Part shown: positions 8,715-17,819 of the stretch, one piece after another
How the letters are laid out: each line of letters starts with the position of its first letter
Numbering within the stretch: position 1 is the stretch's first letter
Assembly (NCBI GenBank): GCA_003612405.1
Contig: RAYR01000004.1
Span: 124,001 to 188,000, forward strand
From: a bacterium 0.1xD8-71
GTDB taxonomy: Bacteria; Bacillota; Clostridia; Lachnospirales; Lachnospiraceae
Length of the DNA: 64,000 nucleotides
Direction: 5' to 3'
The notes under the pieces: generated by a model
What the model was told of the DNA's origin: nothing
What the model saw: the letters and a program-made list of their open reading frames with translations, nothing else
The model's database searches: none
Made by a program: the position numbers and the translations under genes

Positions 8715-11700
8715 CTAAGGAACCAGACTCCATGATGTACCGCCATCCGGACACTGAAATGTGCCATATGTATTCCATTGATCACCAAACACGATCCGAT
8801 GGATACCTCCTGAATACTCATATTTGACAGTACATTCCTTATATGTATCCGCATGTTCTCCATAGATATCCGTGGTCTCATAAAGCGTAGGTTTATAGCC
8901 TTTTATTTCCTTCACGGAACCGCTAAACGGGAACCCTCCCTCTGACGGCAGCGGGAAATACATCATATAAGTTTTACCGCCCCAATTTAAGCCTGTCAGA
9001 TTCACTACCCAGTCTGGATCCTTCTCATCCGGAAGCGGCTTGTATCCTTCCTGCTTATGCCATTCTGTCTGTTCCGGACTCCAGGTGTAAACACCATAAG
9101 AAGCAACTGTTATTTTATGATTGTTTACATCCCATATATTTGCTTTATTTTTCTTAATAAACTGGATTCTATAACTGTCTCCGTTCTTCTGCGCTTTCAC
9201 GAGAACGCCCGACAGATTAGCAGCGTTCCACAGACCGTCATTATAAATTCCCAGAACCGTGTACGTCTCCGTAATTGTATCCGTAAACGGGAAGTCACTT
9301 TCTGTCGGCAATGGGAAGTAGGTCTGGTACTGTCCGCCATTATAATCGAACTGCTTCACATTAAAGTTCATTGCCTTCTCTGTGGTATACCCTTTACTGT
9401 GCAGATCCCACTTTGTCCCATTTTCCTCAAATACATAGACCCCATAGGAATGGGTCACAATCTTTTTCTCCCCAGCCTTGATGTCCACCTTGACAGGTTC
9501 CACATAGTATGCCTTATGTTCCTTACTGTATTTGTAGCGCACATAGGAAAATTCTATATTCTCAGAATTCGTCTGACCATCCCGCAGTGCCACACCGGAC
9601 CATGATCCGGAAGACATCTGCCAGTCTGCACTCTCCATGTTCGGGAAGAGCACATTCCCTGCCATCTGTGCGGGCAGCGGGAACAATACCTGCCCCTTAA
9701 ACCAGTCATCCTGGATATTCATTGTAAATTCACTGGTGACCTTCACATGAATAATGCTGTCATCGAATTCATAATATCTCTCTTTACGCGGCAGATTCGG
9801 GAAATCAAATCCACTCCAGCCAATGATTCTGTAACGATCCGACTGCTTATTCTGATACACCATGCCCGGAACAATATGATAATTTCCACAGGCGCCGAGG
9901 ATGTCCCCCTGGTGCTCCAGTTTCATGAACATACTGCCTTTAGGATCTATCGTGACCTTGCCCGCAAATTCCTTTTTCCCCTCATAAGACATCGTTCCTT
10001 CATCAAAAACATATATCTTTTTCCACTGGCTAATATCCGTTCCTTCCCCTTCATAAAGACTGTTCTTATAATTCGTCCAAACGGAATTATCCTGTACAAT
10101 ATTCTCATAACCGGTAGGTTTAATCTCTCCGACAATACCTGTACCGTTACCCACCGAATAAATATTCACCGGATCATAGGTAATATTCTTCCCTTTATAA
10201 GAAACGTTGTTATATGAAAAGGTCAGCTTCGGTTTATCCAGTACACTGTAGTACACCTTTCTGTAGTCATACTTATCTCCCACATATCCATATGGCTTCG
10301 TAGGACTTAAATGATTGATATATTCATCCCAGATTTCCTGATTACTGTCCGACTGATGATGATTTCCCAACTTATGATTCTCCTTGGACACCGGATCTAA
10401 AGCCTGCATATAGAAGGTATAACTTCCGTTCAAATCCAGATCGAATAAGTCCGGCGCAATACGATAATCGGCACCGTCACCAGTGGTAAAATACAGGAGT
10501 ATTCTATCCGGTGAAGCTCCGGAATTATCCACAACGCGGACACATGTCACATACTTATGTCCTTCTGTTGACAAATCTTCTACAATCTCTTTGATAAGCG
10601 TCTCTTCACCATATTTCAAAGAACCGCCAAGAGGTGCCGCGTTCTCCTTGCCTTTCACCGACTTCAATTCAATGGCTTCTCCCACAAAGTATTCACATCT
10701 GCCCTGTTCATTGGGATATGTAGAAAGAAGCGACATTGCCTGAACAACAAACACAAAACTTCCGTCATCCGGCGTATTCTTCTCTAAATAAAAGGTTGCA
10801 CTGTGCTGATCCTGGTCAATCAGTTTCAGATGGTCTTTCGGTTTCCACCAGGACATAGAAGGATTATACTCCTGTGGATCCACAATACGCCATACATAGA
10901 TATTCCCGTACGGATTTCCTTCCCATGAAACATAGTGGTCTATCTCCGTGCTTTCGCCACACGCACTGCAAGTTTCACCGAGTCTTGGGCCGACAACATT
11001 CGCCGATATGGTAAATGTACAGCCAGGCGATATTTCATTGGGGCCATTCTCCTCGTTCGTGTCCGCTGATTTATACATATTTATCCCTGTGGCACGTTTT
11101 ATGTAAACCACAATCGTACAAGAGGCATGGTTTCCGTCCGAATCCACCGCATTGGTGGTAATCACCACATCAAAAGATGCCGCCGGTTCGTCCGCCGCTA
11201 TCTTCAAAATCCCGTTCGCTGTATCCGTAAGGTAAGTTCCGCCTGAGGGACTGCCTGGAGAAACCAGGGACCAGGTCACACTCTTATCCGTCACATTCTG
11301 CCCGGTTACTTTGGGCGTGGAAAAATGATAGGTCTCGCCAGGTTCCAGAATCACACTCGTCTCCCTGGCTATAATAGAAAGCGTCTTTTTCCTGTTGAGA
11401 GGCCCAATCTCCGCATCATTGACCGCCACCTTATTACGGATGGTCACGTTGTTGGAAGTATTATATTCCCGCTTGCCGTTCACAAAGGTCAGATTCAACT
11501 GTACCACACGCTTTTCTTCCACCTGGGTCAAGTCCACCTCGAACTTAGTCACATGCTCCGCCAGAACCACCCAGCCAGGGTCGCCAAAAGCCGGAAATCT
11601 CACATTAATGTTATTCTCTGCATCCACATCATCCGGCTGCACGGGCAGTTCAAAATAATAAAGTGTCTCGTCATTCTTATCCCAGTAGAAATGATAATGC

Positions 11701-12113
11701 TTGTTGCCATTACCTTCCTCTATGGTTGTAGCGGTGGTTGTGGTACCGTCAGGATTCGTTGTAGTCGTCACCACCGGAGCGCCGTTATACATAATGAGAC
11801 TCTTCGCCACAGGCTCGAAACCAAACTCGGAATCTTTCAAAGCCAGTGTAGCCAAACCTGTAGTGTCATACCCCACATAGTTGACACTCCTGGTAGTATC
11901 AATCAGAACGTCCGACATCTGGTTTAACGCAAGCTGCGCTTCCTGCTGTACGCTGATATCACTGTTGGCGGAAGCATAGCTTCTGGAACCCACCAGAATA
12001 AAGCTGCACACCGACGCAACCACAATCGCCAGAATCGCAACCGCAATCAAAAGCTCCACTATGGTGAACCCTCTCTGATCCTTTCTCATCGTCCTGCCCT
12101 TTTCCCGTAACAT
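8715..12113 (-). CDS. Very large prepilin-like protein (PilW-position minor pilin)
   Basis: The 1132-aa protein has a class III signal: a basic leader MLREKGRTMRKDQRG, cleavage before FTIVE, then a hydrophobic helix of about 20 residues. Glu5 of the mature form is present. After the pilin helix comes a beta-rich ectodomain of about 1100 residues. Two stretches are similar to each other (SHSYGVYVFEENGTKWDLHSKGY and ASYGVYTWSPEQTEWHKQEGY), so the C-terminal third probably contains repeated domains. Normal minor pilins have 150-250 aa. Start 12113 has GGGAG 8 nt upstream; ATG 12089 is possible. It probably sits at the pilus tip. Confidence 0.8.
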   Translation of the reverse strand: MLREKGRTMRKDQRGFTIVELLIAVAILAIVVASVCSFILVGSRSYASANSDISVQQEAQLALNQMSDVLIDTTRSVNYVGYDTTGLATLALKDSEFGFEPVAKSLIMYNGAPVVTTTTNPDGTTTTATTIEEGNGNKHYHFYWDKNDETLYYFELPVQPDDVDAENNINVRFPAFGDPGWVVLAEHVTKFEVDLTQVEEKRVVQLNLTFVNGKREYNTSNNVTIRNKVAVNDAEIGPLNRKKTLSIIARETSVILEPGETYHFSTPKVTGQNVTDKSVTWSLVSPGSPSGGTYLTDTANGILKIAADEPAASFDVVITTNAVDSDGNHASCTIVVYIKRATGINMYKSADTNEENGPNEISPGCTFTISANVVGPRLGETCSACGESTEIDHYVSWEGNPYGNIYVWRIVDPQEYNPSMSWWKPKDHLKLIDQDQHSATFYLEKNTPDDGSFVFVVQAMSLLSTYPNEQGRCEYFVGEAIELKSVKGKENAAPLGGSLKYGEETLIKEIVEDLSTEGHKYVTCVRVVDNSGASPDRILLYFTTGDGADYRIAPDLFDLDLNGSYTFYMQALDPVSKENHKLGNHHQSDSNQEIWDEYINHLSPTKPYGYVGDKYDYRKVYYSVLDKPKLTFSYNNVSYKGKNITYDPVNIYSVGNGTGIVGEIKPTGYENIVQDNSVWTNYKNSLYEGEGTDISQWKKIYVFDEGTMSYEGKKEFAGKVTIDPKGSMFMKLEHQGDILGACGNYHIVPGMVYQNKQSDRYRIIGWSGFDFPNLPRKERYYEFDDSIIHVKVTSEFTMNIQDDWFKGQVLFPLPAQMAGNVLFPNMESADWQMSSGSWSGVALRDGQTNSENIEFSYVRYKYSKEHKAYYVEPVKVDIKAGEKKIVTHSYGVYVFEENGTKWDLHSKGYTTEKAMNFNVKQFDYNGGQYQTYFPLPTESDFPFTDTITETYTVLGIYNDGLWNAANLSGVLVKAQKNGDSYRIQFIKKNKANIWDVNNHKITVASYGVYTWSPEQTEWHKQEGYKPLPDEKDPDWVVNLTGLNWGGKTYMMYFPLPSEGGFPFSGSVKEIKGYKPTLYETTDIYGEHADTYKECTVKYEYSGGIHRIVFGDQWNTYGTFQCPDGGTSWSLVP

Positions 12114-12222
12114 CTTTCACACTCCCTGTTCTTTCCACTGCAACTGCACGCCCGCAGCCACTTTCTTAGCTGTCAGTCTGCCGTTTCCCTCTCCTTAACC
12201 GTTACACTTTATCTTTCAATGA

Positions 12223-12780
12223 TTAAGGCGTTGGCATCGGTCTTGCTTCCACCTCGGATTTCCCGGTAAGCTCTGTCAGGACAATAGCGTAATTCTTACT
12301 GCCGCCCCTGACATAGAGTTCCTCATAAAGGACGCCGCTTGTGCCGGCCTTAAATCCGCCGCTGCTGCGGTCAAACCGTATCTCTATCGAGCTCCCCGGC
12401 ATAAGTGGTGTCTCCGCACCGCCACTGTCTTTGGCAATGTATCCTACTTCTACTTTATTGGTTCCCACCTTCTGTGGTTCCCCATCTGTCACCGTCCCAT
12501 CGCTCTCTGTGACATGCATCCGGGTATAGATTCCATCATCATTTCGGTAAAGTTCCATATAAGCATCCGCCTTACCCATGGTGGTCACCTTACAATCCCC
12601 GATGGAACGTTGGATATTATTGGCACAGCTTTTGGCATTGGCACTGAATATCAGAATAATGGAATAGAATACCGTACCCATGATGATTGCTATGATAGCG
12701 AGTACAATAATCAGTTCAATTATGGAATAACCTCTGTTATCGTTATGAAGTTTGTCTCTATCATATCCTTTACGTTCCAA
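12223..12780 (-). CDS. Prepilin-like minor pilin (GspH/FimT-like size)
   Basis: This 185-aa protein has a leader MERKGYDRDKLHNDNRG followed by YSIIELIIVLAIIAIIMGTVF, a typical prepilin cleavage site and helix with Glu5. The start is a TTG at 12780 preceded by an AAGGA-containing stretch. It lies between two giant prepilins on the same strand and would belong to the minor-pilin priming complex. It is the only minor pilin in the cluster of ordinary size. Confidence 0.82.
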   Translation of the reverse strand: MERKGYDRDKLHNDNRGYSIIELIIVLAIIAIIMGTVFYSIILIFSANAKSCANNIQRSIGDCKVTTMGKADAYMELYRNDDGIYTRMHVTESDGTVTDGEPQKVGTNKVEVGYIAKDSGGAETPLMPGSSIEIRFDRSSGGFKAGTSGVLYEELYVRGGSKNYAIVLTELTGKSEVEARPMPTP

Positions 12781-12804
12781 ACCCCGTATCCTTCTTCCTG
12801 TTTC

Positions 12805-15366
12805 CTACTTCTTAATCCAGTTCATATAGCGTACAATCTCGCCATAATCAATAATCAGATTACCGGCATCATCCACCGTCGGAGCTTCCGCACCGTTTTG
12901 CATACTGCCGTTTCCATTGACGAACATATCTATGGGCGTGATCGCATCACCCTCAATCTCACTCTTTGCTTCCAGCACTTTGTAAAGATCCATTTTATTC
13001 TGCTTAATGGAAACCACCGAGGCCGGATTGACCGTAATCTTGCCCTTGGCGATAATCAGTCCGGTAAAGTTCTTATCTACCAACACATCATCAAAAGAAA
13101 TAATCAGTCTGGTCTGATCGTCCACCGCCGATACGTTTAGCGGCTCTCTCGTCAGAATAGCCTTCAAACCGGAATCGGTCTCGTATTTTACAGTATTCTT
13201 ATGATTGTCATCCAGATACTTCTCTACATCTGTCTCTTTAATGACACCGTTAAACACATAATAATTCTTTGCCACCTCGGGATCCGTAGGCACCAGGGAG
13301 GCATCCTCTGTCAGATTAAAGGTAAGTGCTTTATATGTATTGGCAATCCCCGCCGAAAGGCCAAGCACCTCCGCCTCATCCTTTTGTTTATCCTTATCCA
13401 CTTCGTCAGCATTTGTCCCGGTCTCTGTATAAGCATCGGGATCCACCGGCGGATTCTCTGTTTCCTCTCCGCCTTCTTCCGGCGTCCCGCCTTCTCCTCC
13501 CTCACTGGGATTTAAGGTGCTCTGATCCACTCTGGTAAGCAGTGTCACACCGCTGTCTGCCAGCACGCTGCTCACAAGGCTGTTGCCCAAAATCGTATAC
13601 TGATTGTCCGGTGCCTCAAAGTCCCCTAAAAGGATTCCCCCGGAAGCATAGGTATTGATATATCGGTCTATGGATTCTTTGTTCGCATTAAAATTATAAT
13701 ACTGCACGAAATAACGTTCTGCGTTGGTCTCATCCATAACCAGATAATAATAGCGCAGGGTATTGCCCCGGTACTGCACATTCACCTTACGAATATGATC
13801 CATACTCGTTACGCCGAACTCGCTTAACGCTCTGTCTCCCAGGCGGTATACCTTTTTATTAAAATCTACCTCATGGAAGGTCTGCTCCCCTTCTCCGGAT
13901 GCACCTTCGTTCCCCGCACCGCCGGGTGCAAACATCTCCTCGATGTCGTTTACCTGTTCGCTGTTAATAGGATTCTGTCCTATAACCGTCTCGTCACCCC
14001 GGGTACCGATACACTCCGCCGGCACCAGATAGGCAATCTGACCGCCTTTAACTGCAATGGATTCCCCCATCATGACCGGATCACCCGTCACACGGGTTCC
14101 CGCTTTGATCTCATCCGCCTCTGTCCTTGTGGACGCCTGCCCGATATAAGAACGGCCTGCCAGCAGAAGTCTGTTAACACCTGACATATCCAACGTGGAA
14201 TTTTTGCCGTTAATGATGATGGCACTGCTGGATGCGGAATCCACTAACGATTTTCCTTCACTTGACAACGGCTCTCCCGGAAGCCCGTTATAGGTTGAAA
14301 CTCCATACCCATAATATTCCTTGGAAAGTGTGGCTTTACTGCCAGGTCCATTCAAGGACAGATCATTTGCCACATAGGTCTTGCTGCCCAGACTAACCGT
14401 GCCGCTATGCAGTGTGATATTCCTGGCATACACACGGTTATCCTCGCCCGGCATATCCCGGACCACCAGGCTGGCCGCAGGCCCTTCCACCACAATATCC
14501 CCTTTGGAAATCACTCTTCTGGAACCATCCAGCGCCAGGGTATTGGCCGGATAAATATTCAGTCCGCCCCCGTCCGTGTCATTGGTTCCCGCATAAATAC
14601 TGCCTTCCGTGGTGGTCGTACCGCCGCCGGTCACATCGATCCCCGCATTGCCAATCAAAGTATATTCATATAATCCGTCAATCGAACCGCCACTCTCAAA
14701 GATCAGCTTCGGCACATCCATACAGACATCCGTCTGCACGATGGATACCCGGTTTTCACTGTCCGTGTAGGACACATAGATGTTTTTGAGAATAATGCTG
14801 TTGTTGTTCACCATCTCCATCTCAGGCCGCATCTCGCTTTCTCCCGCTGGAGCACCATTCTGCCAGGATGCCACATCCACACCCACATACTCCGGATCAC
14901 CCGGTCCCCCGTTAAAAACATCCGTATCCACATAGGCTTTCAACTTCTCCCTGTTATAGTAACCGCTGCCCATGGAACTGTCTTTGAGCAGATCAATCAG
15001 GGTATCCATATACGTCGTTGCAAAAGCACTGTAGCGTTGATCCTCTGTTGCCAGATCTTCCCAATTCGCCATCACATCCCGGTAAGCCACGCCCACTGCC
15101 TCAGCGGAAGTCTGCCGTAATCCCGCCATGATCTGTTCCACCACTTCCTCAGCGGAATAGAAGCTGTTCTTGTTGCGGACATCGGCCACCTTGATCATAT
15201 AGTTCATATAAGACATCCAGAGCAGGGTGGTAGCCAGAATCCCGATCATCGCCATGGCAATAATCACAATTACAATCGCAGATCCCCTGTCATCGCGCTT
15301 CCTCCTGCACGCCCTATGTAATTGTATGATCTTCTTTCGCACCCTGTTCATACCCGTTCCGTTCAC
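12805..15366 (-). CDS. Large PilX-like pilus assembly protein
   Basis: The 853-aa protein begins with a basic stretch, then DDRGSAIVIVIIAMAMIGILATTLLWMSYMNYMIK. It resembles the PilX N-terminal domain, which has a type IV pilin helix but often lacks Glu5. The following region (FYSAEEVVEQIMAGLRQ) also matches the PilX style. The long C-terminal part (about 700 aa) is rich in Gly, Ser and Asn and looks like a beta-helix or adhesin-like ectodomain. The start GTG 15366 lies 4 nt after the upstream gene's stop; ATG 15351 is an alternative. It is likely part of the tip complex. Confidence 0.78.
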   Translation of the reverse strand: MNGTGMNRVRKKIIQLHRACRRKRDDRGSAIVIVIIAMAMIGILATTLLWMSYMNYMIKVADVRNKNSFYSAEEVVEQIMAGLRQTSAEAVGVAYRDVMANWEDLATEDQRYSAFATTYMDTLIDLLKDSSMGSGYYNREKLKAYVDTDVFNGGPGDPEYVGVDVASWQNGAPAGESEMRPEMEMVNNNSIILKNIYVSYTDSENRVSIVQTDVCMDVPKLIFESGGSIDGLYEYTLIGNAGIDVTGGGTTTTEGSIYAGTNDTDGGGLNIYPANTLALDGSRRVISKGDIVVEGPAASLVVRDMPGEDNRVYARNITLHSGTVSLGSKTYVANDLSLNGPGSKATLSKEYYGYGVSTYNGLPGEPLSSEGKSLVDSASSSAIIINGKNSTLDMSGVNRLLLAGRSYIGQASTRTEADEIKAGTRVTGDPVMMGESIAVKGGQIAYLVPAECIGTRGDETVIGQNPINSEQVNDIEEMFAPGGAGNEGASGEGEQTFHEVDFNKKVYRLGDRALSEFGVTSMDHIRKVNVQYRGNTLRYYYLVMDETNAERYFVQYYNFNANKESIDRYINTYASGGILLGDFEAPDNQYTILGNSLVSSVLADSGVTLLTRVDQSTLNPSEGGEGGTPEEGGEETENPPVDPDAYTETGTNADEVDKDKQKDEAEVLGLSAGIANTYKALTFNLTEDASLVPTDPEVAKNYYVFNGVIKETDVEKYLDDNHKNTVKYETDSGLKAILTREPLNVSAVDDQTRLIISFDDVLVDKNFTGLIIAKGKITVNPASVVSIKQNKMDLYKVLEAKSEIEGDAITPIDMFVNGNGSMQNGAEAPTVDDAGNLIIDYGEIVRYMNWIKK

Positions 15367-15370
15367 CCCA

Positions 15371-16813
15371 TCAATTGTTCTTACTGCCTTCGATCACAAT
15401 CATCCGCTCTTCTTCCGGAAAATCTTTGTCCGCAGCACCCTCGTGATAAACACTGACTTCCACATTATAGAAAAGCTCCGTCACTTCCCCGTCCTTCGGC
15501 GCAGCCCCCATAGGACTGCGAAGGCCGTCCAGGGTATAAATATTCATCTGGCTGGTACCGCTTAAATCCATGTCCTTGCCATTCACCGACAGCTGCCCCG
15601 GTGTATCCACGGTCTTGCCTTCCGCCTCCATATAGGCTTTGCCTGCAAGATTCGTCCCCAGGTTGGTCTTTAAGGAAAACTTTTCCTTATCCATATATGG
15701 GCCATGCGCATCACCCTCCCGTATTTGAACATCAGCCTCATAACTCATTTCCGCCGTCATCAGCTGAGCGTCCGATAAGACTTCGTCCGCATTGACCTGT
15801 GCTGTCGGCACCTGTTTGGCAATCAGCAGATTCAAAGACTCCAGATTTACCACATCCGACTCTTTTACAATCACGATTTCATCTACGATATTCCTGCCAT
15901 ATAAAGGATAGTAAAAGATATTGACATTGGCATCCTTTCCATCTATCACGCCGCAGCCCATATCTTCAATCCAGATCAGGGAACTCATATCTCCTTTGGT
16001 CGTAACCACAGTTCCCTGATATGCGAATTCATACTCTTCCGTGACGGACATATCTATCTTGCAATTGCCTTCCTCATCCATCTCACTACTCTTTGCCAAA
16101 GTAACCGTAATCGTTCTTCTCACACTGGTAAACAAATCATCCAGATTCTTAAAAGTGATCTGATCAAACCTGTCTTTCGTGATGCCGTTCGCTATCAGCG
16201 CGTCCTTTATGGGTGTAGAATCAGGCTCATTCGGCCACACACTTTGAAGCATTGCCTGCCGGTATTTATCCTGCTCCACAAAGGTTCCATTCTCTTTATC
16301 AATACTCCTGGCATCCCCGATGCCTTTATTCAACACCAAAGGGTCTCCATCCAGTGCATTGCGATGAGGCCCCGGCTCCATATATTCTCTGGCGTCCACC
16401 TTGACCAGGGCGTCAAACTCACTGCCCTGCATGGCCACCTTGCGCAGACTGAAATAATAAATACCCTCGCTGGGATTACCGGTAACCGGATCCACTTCCA
16501 GGGCTTCCATGCCATCCTCCTCCGCCACAGCCCCCTTGATCATATTATCATTTATCACATAAAATCCGTCCGTGGGATTATTAAACTGCGCCTGCAATTC
16601 CTCAATATCATAGGCTTTCAGCCCCTCCATGATATCCTGCGCCAGGGTGGTGGCCCGCAGGGTCTGCCGGGACTTGACGTTGATTCTGTTAGAAGAAAGG
16701 AACATATTTAACAACGGAATCACAATGATCGCCAGAATAATCACCGCAATCAGAAGTTCCAGCAGGGAAAACCCCGCATCTTTATTCAGTTTGCGTCTGT
16801 CTGTTCCTGTCAT
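15371..16813 (-). CDS. Large prepilin-like protein (PilV-position minor pilin)
   Basis: The 480-aa protein has leader MTGTDRRKLNKDAG and then FSLLELLIAVIILAIIVIPLLNMFLSS, a clear prepilin peptidase site and N-terminal helix with Glu5. The next segment (RQTLRATTLAQDIMEGLKAY) is typical of PilV-like minor pilins. ATG 16813 is chosen over the GTG one codon upstream because GGGAG stands at a suitable distance. It is first in the minor-pilin block PilV-PilX-pilin-PilW-DUF5057. Confidence 0.82.
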   Translation of the reverse strand: MTGTDRRKLNKDAGFSLLELLIAVIILAIIVIPLLNMFLSSNRINVKSRQTLRATTLAQDIMEGLKAYDIEELQAQFNNPTDGFYVINDNMIKGAVAEEDGMEALEVDPVTGNPSEGIYYFSLRKVAMQGSEFDALVKVDAREYMEPGPHRNALDGDPLVLNKGIGDARSIDKENGTFVEQDKYRQAMLQSVWPNEPDSTPIKDALIANGITKDRFDQITFKNLDDLFTSVRRTITVTLAKSSEMDEEGNCKIDMSVTEEYEFAYQGTVVTTKGDMSSLIWIEDMGCGVIDGKDANVNIFYYPLYGRNIVDEIVIVKESDVVNLESLNLLIAKQVPTAQVNADEVLSDAQLMTAEMSYEADVQIREGDAHGPYMDKEKFSLKTNLGTNLAGKAYMEAEGKTVDTPGQLSVNGKDMDLSGTSQMNIYTLDGLRSPMGAAPKDGEVTELFYNVEVSVYHEGAADKDFPEEERMIVIEGSKNN

Positions 16814-16967
16814 CACACGCTTACTCCCTGTCTCTTTGCACCTTCATGCCGCTTCTTTGTTCCGCCCTGCTCTTCTGCTTCGTCTGCTTTTCGCGCCGCC
16901 CTGCTCCCGCCTCGTCTGCTTCTTCGCGCCGCTCCGCACTTCTGCCTCGTCTGCTTTTCACACCGCT

Positions 16968-17807
16968 CTACTCTTCCGCTTCGTCTGCCTCTGCACCCTC
17001 TTCATCGTCCGCGCCGCCTTCCAGATCCGGGAGTCCGCTCTCACTGCGGACCACAATGGTACTGAAAATATTATCCGTACCAAGCAGTACCGAACTAAGA
17101 TTCGGCTGCACATACTCCTTGCCTTCCTGATTGGGCACACAATACATATTTACAGCTGTGGTTCCCTGTAAAAGACCTGTGGTCTCATCATACACCACCG
17201 TCAGTTCGTCAATAACCATACGGTCTGTCTGTAAGCAGATATTCTTCACACTGCGTTTTAATGCCTCGTAGGAAATCTCATAGGTCATGGTGACCTTACG
17301 GTTTTTCAGCCCATAAGGATTTAAGCCTCCCGTACCGTCATCCCCGCCCACCGTCAGGGGCGCCTCCGACTGCTGGGTTCCTTCATAATCCTCCAGTTCT
17401 TCCACCGCATCGATCTCATAGCTGATCTGCGTTTCTTCCTCTTCTACCCCTTCCAGGAAAGGCACTTCTATCAGCGGATCTATGGTGACTGACTGCACCT
17501 TGAGCGGGGCAATCAGCTCCTGGTTAATCGCCAGAAGAATTGCGTTTTCCTCCCGCACATCCACCGGGAACAGTTGATAAATCTCCTTTATCTCCTGCTC
17601 CATCCGTGTCATCTCGCTCTCGTAGGTACTCCTGTTAGCATCTTTGATCCTTAAATCCGCAATCCTGCTTTGTAATTGTATATTTTCCTGTTCCAGGGCA
17701 TCCGCTTTCTCCATCGTGGGCTGGAATATAAACAGGAAAGAACATACACCTGCCAGAATTCCCAGGAAACCGACCAAAAGTAATATATCTCTCTTTGAAA
17801 CTTTCAT
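16968..17807 (-). CDS. pilO: PilO-like type IV pilus alignment protein
   Basis: Inner-membrane partner of PilN in the T4P alignment subcomplex. The 279-aa protein has a short cytoplasmic start (MKVSKRD), one membrane helix (about 8-28) and a coiled coil (about 35-80). A periplasmic-type ferredoxin-like domain and a Glu/Asp-rich tail (DDEEGAEADEAEE) follow. RBS GGGGGAG lies before ATG 17807. The gene follows pilMN with a 12-nt gap. The assignment rests on architecture and position more than on motifs. Confidence 0.78.
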   Translation of the reverse strand: MKVSKRDILLLVGFLGILAGVCSFLFIFQPTMEKADALEQENIQLQSRIADLRIKDANRSTYESEMTRMEQEIKEIYQLFPVDVREENAILLAINQELIAPLKVQSVTIDPLIEVPFLEGVEEEETQISYEIDAVEELEDYEGTQQSEAPLTVGGDDGTGGLNPYGLKNRKVTMTYEISYEALKRSVKNICLQTDRMVIDELTVVYDETTGLLQGTTAVNMYCVPNQEGKEYVQPNLSSVLLGTDNIFSTIVVRSESGLPDLEGGADDEEGAEADEAEE

Positions 17808-17819
17808 CCCGCTCTCCCC

